Source of the DNA: Alphaproteobacteria bacterium
GTDB lineage: Bacteria > Pseudomonadota > Alphaproteobacteria > Acetobacterales > Acetobacteraceae
Assembly: GCA_026400815.1 (NCBI GenBank)
Contig: JAPLOI010000074.1
Location: forward strand, 1 to 42,809
Direction of reading: 5' to 3'
Length of the DNA stretch: 42,809 nt
A program made the position numbers and the translations under genes. Below, piece by piece: positions 23,006 through 30,929 of the stretch (the first letter of the stretch is position 1; each line of letters begins with the position of its first letter). The notes below the pieces were generated by a model. The model was not told the origin of the DNA and made no database searches. It worked only from the letters and a program-made list of their open reading frames with translations.

Positions 23006-24541
23006 ATGATCCCCACCAGCAACCTCGCCCACCTCCTGCTGCAAACGGCGCGCCGCTTCCCCTCCCGTCCCGGCCTCATCCGCCACGGCCAGGAAACCAG
23101 CTGGGCCACCCTGGCCACCCGCGTCCGCTCCGCCGCCGCCGCACTCGCCGAGAAGGGCATCGTTCCCGGCGACCGCCTCCTCGTCCATAGCCGCAATTCC
23201 CAGGCGATGTTCGAAACCATGTGGGCCGCCTGGATGCTCGGCGCCGTCTGGGTCCCCACCAATTTCCGCCTCACCCCGGCCGAAGTCGCCTACCTCGCGG
23301 AATCCTCAGGTGCGGCCGCCCATCTCTTCGACGAAGCCTTCCCCGACCACGCCCAAGCCGCCCGCGCCGCGAACCCGGCCGCCCGCCTGCACCTGAACCT
23401 CGCCAGCGGCTGGGAAACCCTCGCCACCCACCCCACGCCCATGCCCCACCCGGCCGACGTGGACCGCGACCACCCCTGCTGGTTCTTCTACACCTCCGGC
23501 ACCACCGGCCGGCCAAAGGCCGCCATGCTCACCCACGGCCAGATGGAATTCGTCGTCACCAGCCATCTCTGCGACCTCATGCCCGGAACCACGGAGCAGG
23601 ATGTCTCCCTCGTCGTCGCCCCCCTCAGCCACGGCGCCGGCATCCACGCCATGACCCAGGTGGCCAAGGGTGCCGCCACCGTCCTGATGCCCGGCGAGAA
23701 GCTGGACGTCCCCGAAGCCTGGCGCCTCGTCGAGGCTCACCGCGTCAGCAACATGTTCACCGTGCCCACTATCCTCACCATGCTCACCCGCGATCCGAGC
23801 GTGGACGCCTACGACCATTCCAGCCTGCGCCACATCATCTACGCCGGTGCCCCGATGTACCGCGCCGACCAGGTCCACGCCCTCAAGAAGCTGGGCAAGG
23901 TCATCGTCCAGTATTTTGGCCTCGGCGAAGTCACCGGGAACATCACCGTCCTGCCGCCCCATTTGCACAGCATCGAGGATGACCCCGCCTTCCCCATCGG
24001 CAGTTGCGGCCACCCCCGCACCGGCATCGAGATCGCCATTCTCGATGCCAACCACCAACGCCTGGGCGCGAACGAAACCGGCGAGATCTGCGTCCGCGGC
24101 CCCGCCGTCTTCGCCGGCTACTTCAACAACCCCGAGGCCAACGAAAAAGCCTTCGCCGGAGGCTGGTTCCACACCGGCGACCTCGGCCATCTCGATATCA
24201 GCGGCTACCTCCACATCACCGGCCGCGCCTCCGACATGTACATCTCCGGCGGCAGCAACGTGTATCCGAAGGAGATCGAGGAGATCCTGCTGCAGGATCC
24301 CACCATCGCCGAAGCCTGCGTGGTCGGCATCCCCGACGACAAATGGGGCGAGATCGGCATCGCCATCCTCGTCCCGCGCGAGGGCACCACCCCCGACGAA
24401 CCCGCCCTGCGCACCCGCCTCGCCGACCAACTCGCCCGCTACAAGCACCCCCACCGCTTCGTCACCTGGCCGGAACTCCCCAAATCCGGCTATGGCAAGG
24501 TCGCCAAGCGCGAGGTCAAGCGCCTCCTCCTCGGGGACTGA
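23006..24541 (+). CDS. AMP-dependent acyl-CoA synthetase / ligase
   Basis: 511 residues, typical of the ANL superfamily. The P-loop motif FFYTSGTTGRPKAAMLTH lies near residues 164-181, the aromatic/acyl-site motif is VIVQYFGLGEVTG (the usual Y-G-x-T-E appears as YFGLGE), GGWFHTGDLGHLDISGYLHI is the hinge region and the terminal catalytic Lys lies in SGYGKVAKREVKR. It adenylates a carboxylic acid and transfers it to CoA. It lies 20 bp after the thiolase gene, and the MFS gene begins directly after its stop, indicating one operon for uptake and degradation of an organic acid. The acid could be medium-chain, branched or aromatic; the sequence does not decide. Confidence 0.92.
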   Translation: MIPTSNLAHLLLQTARRFPSRPGLIRHGQETSWATLATRVRSAAAALAEKGIVPGDRLLVHSRNSQAMFETMWAAWMLGAVWVPTNFRLTPAEVAYLAESSGAAAHLFDEAFPDHAQAARAANPAARLHLNLASGWETLATHPTPMPHPADVDRDHPCWFFYTSGTTGRPKAAMLTHGQMEFVVTSHLCDLMPGTTEQDVSLVVAPLSHGAGIHAMTQVAKGAATVLMPGEKLDVPEAWRLVEAHRVSNMFTVPTILTMLTRDPSVDAYDHSSLRHIIYAGAPMYRADQVHALKKLGKVIVQYFGLGEVTGNITVLPPHLHSIEDDPAFPIGSCGHPRTGIEIAILDANHQRLGANETGEICVRGPAVFAGYFNNPEANEKAFAGGWFHTGDLGHLDISGYLHITGRASDMYISGGSNVYPKEIEEILLQDPTIAEACVVGIPDDKWGEIGIAILVPREGTTPDEPALRTRLADQLARYKHPHRFVTWPELPKSGYGKVAKREVKRLLLGD

Positions 24542-25747
24542 TTGCAACACCCCTTCCTCGCCACGCTCCGCGAGCCCCTGCTCCGCCGCCTCTGGCTCGC
24601 CATGTCCGCCACCACCCTGGGTGACGAGGTCCAGCGCATGGCCCTGGTCTGGCTCGCCATCGGCCTCGTGGGCGCCGACGCCGCTTTCCTCCCCGCCGCC
24701 CAACACGCCGCGGTATTGACCATCGGCCTCATCGGCGGCGCCTTCGCCGACCAGTGGCGCCCACGCTTGGTCATGGCCGTCACCGAGGCGCTGCGCGCCG
24801 CCATCGTGCTGGTCCCCGTCGCTGCCTGGCTCACCGGCCATCTCACGCTGCCGGTCCTGGTCGCCACCGCCGTCTCGCTCGCCGCCCTGCGGGCCCTGTT
24901 CGACCCCGCGATGCAAACGGTCGTCCCCGTCGTGGCCCCCGATCCGGCCGGGCTGCGCGGCCTCAACGGCCTGCTCGATGTCACCACCCGCACTGCCCGC
25001 CTCGCCGGCCCGATGCTCGCCGGAATGCTTGGCGCGGTCCTGCCGGTGGTGCACATTCTCCTCGTCCCCGCCGCCGCCAGCCTCGCCTCCGCCACCGTGA
25101 TCGCCAGGCTTGGCGCCCGCCTCGACCCGCCGCCGCGCCCCTCCCAGGCCTCGCCCTGGAAGCGCGCGCTCCAGGGCTGGGCGATCCTGCGCCGGGACCG
25201 GCTGATCCGCTTCCTCGTGCTCGCCAACGCCATCATGCTCGCGCCGTGGTCCCTGGCGCTCGCCATCGGCCTGCCGTTGCTGGTCACCCAACGCGGCCTG
25301 GGCCTGCCGGACCTCGCGCTGCTGATGGGCGCCTATGGTATGGGCGATGTGCTCGGCAACGTCCTCGCCTCCGCCCGCATCCCGCGGCGGCCGTATCTGC
25401 AGATGTTCACTGGCTACCTCTGGATGGGGAGCTTCCTTGCCGCCGTCACCGTTGCGCCCGGCCTCCCGCTCATGGCCACCGCCGCCCTGCTCGCCGGGCT
25501 CGGCGGGCCGTTCTTCTTCCTGCAATTCCTCGCCACCGTGCAGTCCCGCCTGCAGGGCGCCGAGCTCACCGCCCTGCTGCGCCTGCGCCTGGCCATCGTG
25601 GCCGGCGCCATGATGCTGGGGGCCGCCATCGGCCCGCTGCCCTTCCACGCCCTCGGCGCCGCCACCACCGTGGCGCTCTGCGGTGCCCTCATTGCGTTCG
25701 TGGGCGCCTGGGGCATGCTGCGCGCTCCACGAATGCAGCGGCCATGA
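24542..25747 (+). CDS. Major facilitator superfamily transporter
   Basis: 401 residues if the TTG at 24542, immediately after the ligase stop, is used; an ATG at 24602 (MSATTLGDEVQRM) is the alternative, but the earlier start retains the usual basic N terminus (REPLLRRLW). About 11-12 membrane helices are visible, with a loop GGAFADQWRPRLVM in place of MFS motif A. The central loop contains ARLDPPPRPSQASPWKRALQGW. The architecture resembles the DUF894/enterobactin-exporter-like branch. It probably moves the substrate or product of the preceding acyl-CoA genes. The stop overlaps the next ATG (ATGA), coupling it to the small gene at 25744. Confidence 0.85.
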   Translation: MQHPFLATLREPLLRRLWLAMSATTLGDEVQRMALVWLAIGLVGADAAFLPAAQHAAVLTIGLIGGAFADQWRPRLVMAVTEALRAAIVLVPVAAWLTGHLTLPVLVATAVSLAALRALFDPAMQTVVPVVAPDPAGLRGLNGLLDVTTRTARLAGPMLAGMLGAVLPVVHILLVPAAASLASATVIARLGARLDPPPRPSQASPWKRALQGWAILRRDRLIRFLVLANAIMLAPWSLALAIGLPLLVTQRGLGLPDLALLMGAYGMGDVLGNVLASARIPRRPYLQMFTGYLWMGSFLAAVTVAPGLPLMATAALLAGLGGPFFFLQFLATVQSRLQGAELTALLRLRLAIVAGAMMLGAAIGPLPFHALGAATTVALCGALIAFVGAWGMLRAPRMQRP

Positions 25748-25998
25748 CCATTACCTTCGCGCTCGACCTGTTCGGCTGCATCTCCGGCTTCCTCGCCGGC
25801 TGGCTCTGGCTGCGCGCCAGCGGCCGCACCGTGCGCCGCGTGAGCCTGCATGAAGACCTCGATGCCGCAGACATCAACCGCCTCGTCACCGCCATCAACC
25901 GCGCCAACATCCTCAACCGCCGCGCCGCCCTCGCGGCCACCGCCTCCGCCGTCAGCGTGGCGCTGCGCTTCCTTACCGACCTGCTGGGCGTGACCTAG
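25744..25998 (+). CDS. Small membrane protein of unknown function
   Basis: 84 residues starting at an ATG that overlaps the TGA of the MFS gene. It has one hydrophobic helix at about residues 5-24 (ALDLFGCISGFLAGWLWL), a charged central helix (LHEDLDAADINRLVTAINRANILN) and a second weakly hydrophobic segment (ALAATASAVSVALRFL). I recognise no family. The coupled start and the amphipathic make-up suggest a real accessory gene of the transporter operon. It ends at a TAG whose CTAG palindrome also supplies the stop of the convergent amine-oxidase gene, so the two reading frames overlap by the stop codon. Confidence 0.65.
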   Translation: MTITFALDLFGCISGFLAGWLWLRASGRTVRRVSLHEDLDAADINRLVTAINRANILNRRAALAATASAVSVALRFLTDLLGVT

Positions 25999-27245
25999 AC
26001 CAGCCCGGCCGCGCGCTCGCCCGCCAGGAAACTCCCGCCCACCGTGCCCGCCAGCCCATCGGTGCACACCGCCTCGCCCGCGAACACCAGCCGCCCGTCG
26101 AGCGGGGTGCCCAGCACCGCCCGCGCCCCAGCCTGCCCCGGCAGGGCATAGGTATAGGCCCCGCGATACAAGGGATCGTCGGCCCAGGGAGACACCACGA
26201 TCTCGCCGACCCGCGTCACCGCCTCCGCCCCGATCGCCTTCTCCAACTGCTGCCGCGCGAACGCCTTGGTCGCCCCTTCGCCTGCCCGGGCCAGGTCCCA
26301 CGCCGTGGGTCCACCCACGAACCCCGCGATATGCCGCGCCCCGTGCGGCCAGAAATGGAACGACATCACCGGCTCCAGCGACCGCCCCAGCCTGCGCCGC
26401 ATCACCGTCCCCGGCTCCATCCCGAGATCGTCGTCCCCCGGCACTTCAAGCGCCACCTTGGTCAGCAACCCCATCGGCAGCCCCGCAATGGCCTCCTGGT
26501 GCGAAGCCGGCAATGGCGGATCGAACGCAATCCCGCCCGCCGCGAGCACGCCCACCGAAACCGTCACGATGCAGGCCGCGGCCCGCAGCGTGCCGCGCGG
26601 CGTCTCCACCCGCACGCCCGCCCCGCCCCAGTCCACCTGCGTGGCCGGAGTGCCGAAGCTGATCTCGCCGGCCAGCGGCGCCAACCGCCGCTGCACCAGC
26701 GCCCCGATCCCGCGGGGCACCCACAGGTTCCGCCCCATGAGATCATTTGTCGACCAGTCCTGCACCGAAAACCGCCGCGGATCGGCCGCCGAGATCTGCG
26801 CCGCCTCCCAGGTCTCGATCGTGGCCATCCAGGGATCATCGCGCAGCCCCGCGATCGTCTCGGCCACCGAGACATCCGCCGCCTCCGCCGCGCGGGCATG
26901 GCAGACACGGTCGAACTCCTCCGCCGCGCGCCAGTAGCCCGCCTCTTCCGCCGCCGTGGCGGGGCGGCCCTCCACCATCATGATGCGCCGCCGCGGCCCA
27001 TCCGCATCCAGCAGCGCATCGCCCGCCGCCTCCGCCAGGGTGCGCAGCGCGTTGCGATCCGCGTCATGCAGCCAAGTCGCGCCGAGGTCGAAGGCATCGC
27101 CGCCCACCGCCACCGTCCAGGCCCGCCCCCCGGCGCGGGCCGATGCCTCCAGCACCACGCAGCGTCTTCCGGCACGGCGCAGTGCGGCGGCGGCGGCGAG
27201 GCCAGCCACGCCGGCGCCGATGATGATCACGTCGGTCTCGTTCAT
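25995..27245 (-). CDS. Flavin-containing amine oxidase family protein
   Basis: 416 residues. The FAD-binding fold is at the very N terminus (VIIIGAGVAGLAAAAALRRAGRRCVVLEAS), followed by the monoamine-oxidase GGRAWT signature near residue 40 and ATWLHDADRNALR. The C-terminal flavin-binding segment is GRLVFAGEAVCTDGLAGTVGGSFLAGERAA. The family oxidises amines or polyamines to imines, or carries out related FAD oxidations; it has no signal peptide. It is transcribed convergently to the thiolase operon, sharing the CTAG stop region with the small gene, and divergently from the P-loop kinase gene at 27308. The substrate is not predictable. Confidence 0.9.
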   Translation of the reverse strand: MNETDVIIIGAGVAGLAAAAALRRAGRRCVVLEASARAGGRAWTVAVGGDAFDLGATWLHDADRNALRTLAEAAGDALLDADGPRRRIMMVEGRPATAAEEAGYWRAAEEFDRVCHARAAEAADVSVAETIAGLRDDPWMATIETWEAAQISAADPRRFSVQDWSTNDLMGRNLWVPRGIGALVQRRLAPLAGEISFGTPATQVDWGGAGVRVETPRGTLRAAACIVTVSVGVLAAGGIAFDPPLPASHQEAIAGLPMGLLTKVALEVPGDDDLGMEPGTVMRRRLGRSLEPVMSFHFWPHGARHIAGFVGGPTAWDLARAGEGATKAFARQQLEKAIGAEAVTRVGEIVVSPWADDPLYRGAYTYALPGQAGARAVLGTPLDGRLVFAGEAVCTDGLAGTVGGSFLAGERAAGLV

Positions 27246-27307
27246 GCCCGCAGCCTAGCACAGGGCGAAACGCTTGCAGCTTCCCTGCGCGAGGGGGATG
27301 CTGCGCC

Positions 27308-27811
27308 ATGGCATCCCCGCTCCTGATCGCGCTCGCCGGCCTGCCCGGCAGCGGCAAATCCACCCTGGCCCAGGCCCTTGCCGAACGGCTGCGCGCCGTC
27401 TGGGTCCGCATTGACACCATCGAACAGGCCATCCGCGATGCCGGGATCACGGAGGACGGCCCCGCCGGCTACATCGTCGGCTACGGCATCGCCGCCACGA
27501 ATCTGCGCCTGGGTCACATCGTGGTAGCCGACAGCGTGAACCCCATCGCCATCACCCGCGATGCCTGGCGGAACGTCGCCATCGAAGCCGGCGCGCGCTG
27601 CCTGGAGGTCGAGGTAGTCTGCTCCGACCCCGCCGAGCACCGCAGCCGCGTGGAAACCCGCGTGGTGAACATCCCCGGCCTGGTGCCACCCACCTGGCAG
27701 GAGGTGGTGGAACGCAAACAGGATCCGTGGACCCGCCCGCGCCTGGTGATCGACACCGCTGGCCGGTCCATCGAGGCCTGTGTCGCGGAGGTGCTGGCGC
27801 GGCTGGAATGA
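27308..27811 (+). CDS. P-loop ATP-binding kinase-like protein
   Basis: 167 residues with a clear Walker A motif GLPGSGKST near residues 11-19 and an overall adenylate-kinase/gluconate-kinase-like layout. A strand then an Asp (VWVRIDTIEQAIRD) follow the P-loop, with VVADSVNPIAITRDAW in the middle and an Arg-rich lid (EHRSRVETRV) near residue 115. Such AAA_33-type proteins phosphorylate small molecules or nucleotides; the exact substrate is unknown. It lies 39 bp upstream of the SMP-30 gene on the same strand and may belong to its operon. The ATG at 27308 is 62 bp from the divergent amine-oxidase start. Confidence 0.85.
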   Translation: MASPLLIALAGLPGSGKSTLAQALAERLRAVWVRIDTIEQAIRDAGITEDGPAGYIVGYGIAATNLRLGHIVVADSVNPIAITRDAWRNVAIEAGARCLEVEVVCSDPAEHRSRVETRVVNIPGLVPPTWQEVVERKQDPWTRPRLVIDTAGRSIEACVAEVLARLE

Positions 27812-27850
27812 TTGCGCCACCATCCGGCCGCGAACCGGAGGAGATGGATC

Positions 27851-28785
<935 letters not shown>

Positions 28786-28786
<1 letters not shown>

Positions 28787-29676
28787 TGGCGGGGATCGGC
28801 GGGCGCGAATTGCCCGCACACCGGCTGGGCACACTGCGCGAGGCCGGGCCGAACCCGGCTACCTGGCCGGCGCGCCTCGCCGAAGATGGCTACCTGCTGC
28901 TGCGCGGCGCGCTTGATCCCGCAGCGGTAAGGGCTGCGCGTGCCGAGGTGCTGGCCGCCCTGCGGTCCGTCGGCGAGGTGGTGGGGGACGACGCAAACCC
29001 CGTCGCCACCGGCCGCAGCGACCGTGCCGCGCAGCACGCCGATCTCGGCGCCTTCTGGCGCGGCGTGTGCGAAGGCCCGGCCCTGCGCGCGGCAGTGCAT
29101 GGCCCGGCCTTGCGCGGCGTGGCCGCCGGGCTGTTCGGCGCCCCCGCGGTGCCGTTCGATTTCGTCTGGCTGCGCGCCGTCATCGCCGGGCGGGCCAGCC
29201 GGTTCCATTTCGACCATGCCTTCATGAACCGCGGCACCGACCGGGTCGTCACTGCCTGGGTGCCGCTGGGCGAGGTGCGGGTGGAGGATGGCCCGATCGC
29301 CCTGGTGGAGGGCTCCACAGCCTGGACCGACCTGGCCGACCGCATCCGCGGCCGCGATGTGGACCGCGAGGCGGGCTTCACCGGCAGCTTCCTGGAGGAT
29401 GTGGTGGATCTCGTGGAACAGCGCGACAGCCGCGTGCTGACCGCCGATTTCGCGCCGGGGGATGTGCTGCTGTTCGGCATGTTCCTGTTCCACGGCAGCC
29501 TGGACAACGAAGCCCCTGGCGGCCGGGTGCGACTCTCCGCCGACACCCGCTTCCAGCCCGAAGCCGCCGCGCGAGACGATCGCTGGTTCGGCGCCCCGCC
29601 GCCCGGCCATGGCGGGCGTTCCTATGGCGGGCTCTCGGGCGCGCAGCCGCTGACCGCCGACCCCATCGTGAGGTGA
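28786..29676 (+). CDS. PhyH-type Fe(II)/2-oxoglutarate dioxygenase
   Basis: 296 residues from ATG 28786, which overlaps the preceding TGA. The jelly-roll fold of the phytanoyl-CoA hydroxylase family is indicated by EDGYLLLRGALDPAAVRAAR near the N terminus. The iron ligands are visible as His-x-Asp in RFHFDHAFMN and a distal His in MFLFHGSLDN, and GGRVRLSADTRFQP supplies the Arg that binds 2-oxoglutarate. These enzymes hydroxylate unactivated carbons of a small metabolite in the cytoplasm. Lying between a lactonase-type and an arginase-type protein, it may prepare a guanidino or amide compound by hydroxylation, which is inference only. The arginase-fold gene begins 5 bp downstream. Confidence 0.88.
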
Positions 29677-29681
29677 CCGCC

Positions 29682-30599
29682 ATGTTCCAGAAGCAGCCCA
29701 CCTTCTGCGGCCTGCCGCACGGCATGCCCGGCCCCACCACCAAGGCCGCCGTGCTGGGCGTGCCCTATGATTGCGGCATCCACCCTTGGCGCGTGGGCTC
29801 GCGCGAGGCGCCGGTGGCGGTGCGCCGTGCCTCCCGCAATCTGCGCGCCTTCCATGTCAGCCAGGGCGACTTCAACGTGCTGGAGCGGCTGGGCGCGGTG
29901 GATTGCGGCGATATCGACCTGCTGCCGGGAAGGCCGATCCAGGCCTTCCCGGCCATCGAGGCGGCGGCCGGCGCGGTGCTGGATGCCGGCGCCATCCCGG
30001 TGGCGATCTGTGGCGACGGCTCCGGCTCCCTGCCGCTGATGCGTGCGGCCGGCAAGCGCCACCCCGGCATGGTGGCGCTGCATATCGACAGCCATACCGA
30101 TGCCTACGAACTGCCCGATGCCGACCCGCTGGACCCCTCCACCCAGTTCACCCACGCCGCCACGGAAGGGGTGATCGATGTCTCCCGCTCCTGGCATGTG
30201 GGCATCCGCGGCTTCACCTCCGTGCCCGGCATCATCTCTCGCGCCCGCACCATGGGGTTCGGCGTGGTCACCACGGAGGACCTGCTGCGCCGCGGCTTCG
30301 CCCAGACCATGGCGGAGTTCCGCGACAGCGTGGGCCAGCGGCCGGTCTATCTCTGCTGGGACATGGATATCTTCGACCCCAGCGTGGCACCCGGCGTCTG
30401 CACCCCCACCTGGGGCGGGCTGAGCGCGCGCGAGGGGATCGAGCTGATCCGCGAATGCCACGGGCTCAACATCGTGGCGATCGACTTCAACACCGTGAGC
30501 CCGCCGCAGGACGTGGCCGACCAGGCCGCCTTCCTGTGCGCGCATATGGTGATGGAGGCGATGCTGCTGCTCAGCCGGCGGCTTGGTGTCGCGCCGTAG
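29682..30599 (+). CDS. Arginase/agmatinase (ureohydrolase)-fold protein with an altered metal site
   Basis: 305 residues, the normal family length. The second and third metal motifs are intact: LHIDSHTDAYE (D136, H138, D140, matching DAHxD) and LCWDMDIFDPSVAPG (D227, D229, matching SxDxDxxDP). The first motif, normally GGDHS with a Mn-ligand His, reads CGDGSGSLPL with Gly113 (codon GGC). Five of six ligands are thus kept. Family enzymes hydrolyse guanidino or related C-N bonds to urea and an amine with two Mn2+ (or Ni2+); this variant may use one metal, another ligand, or a different reaction. It is last in the SMP-30/dioxygenase operon and converges with the gene at 30609. Confidence 0.88.
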   Translation: MFQKQPTFCGLPHGMPGPTTKAAVLGVPYDCGIHPWRVGSREAPVAVRRASRNLRAFHVSQGDFNVLERLGAVDCGDIDLLPGRPIQAFPAIEAAAGAVLDAGAIPVAICGDGSGSLPLMRAAGKRHPGMVALHIDSHTDAYELPDADPLDPSTQFTHAATEGVIDVSRSWHVGIRGFTSVPGIISRARTMGFGVVTTEDLLRRGFAQTMAEFRDSVGQRPVYLCWDMDIFDPSVAPGVCTPTWGGLSAREGIELIRECHGLNIVAIDFNTVSPPQDVADQAAFLCAHMVMEAMLLLSRRLGVAP

Positions 30600-30608
30600 C
30601 GCCTTGGT

Positions 30609-30797
30609 TCAGATGTATTTCTTGAACCTCAGATAGGCCACAGCGCCGGCGGTGATCAGCACCGTCAGCACCAGCACGCCCATCCAGGCCGCCACATAGG
30701 CGCCACGGCCGGCGGCGCGCGCCTGGGCGCGCGGCGCTTCGCGGCGTTCGGTGGCCTCGACATGGTCGGCCAGGGTACGGGGCTTTTTCTTGGCCAT
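30609..30797 (-). CDS. Small single-pass membrane protein
   Basis: 62 residues from the ATG at 30795-30797. The N terminus is basic (MAKKKPRTLADHVEATERRE), followed by an Ala/Arg-rich linker and one transmembrane helix AYVAAWMGVLVLTVLITAGA at about residues 33-53, ending in YLRFKKYI. The positive-inside pattern is ambiguous because both ends are basic. An upstream ATG at 30830 would add 11 residues. Its job is unknown. It is on the same strand and downstream of the hybrid kinase gene, but 132 bp away. A possible promoter (TTGCGC and TATTAC elements 15 nt apart) lies in that gap, so independent expression is likely. Confidence 0.6.
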   Translation of the reverse strand: MAKKKPRTLADHVEATERREAPRAQARAAGRGAYVAAWMGVLVLTVLITAGAVAYLRFKKYI

Positions 30798-30929
30798 GCT
30801 GATCCGGAGGGAGCGCGCACCTCGCGCCACGGGTTACGTAATATCTCGCCCCCATCCTGCGCAAGCATGCACGGCGGGGGTGGGTGCGTTTGTCATGCGA
30901 TTGACCGCGCCGCGCAAGGGAGGCGAGGC

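Noticed and set aside
23306-25648. 780-residue minus-strand reading frame
   Set aside because: Antisense to the acyl-CoA synthetase and MFS genes; no motif, and its composition is that of a shadow.
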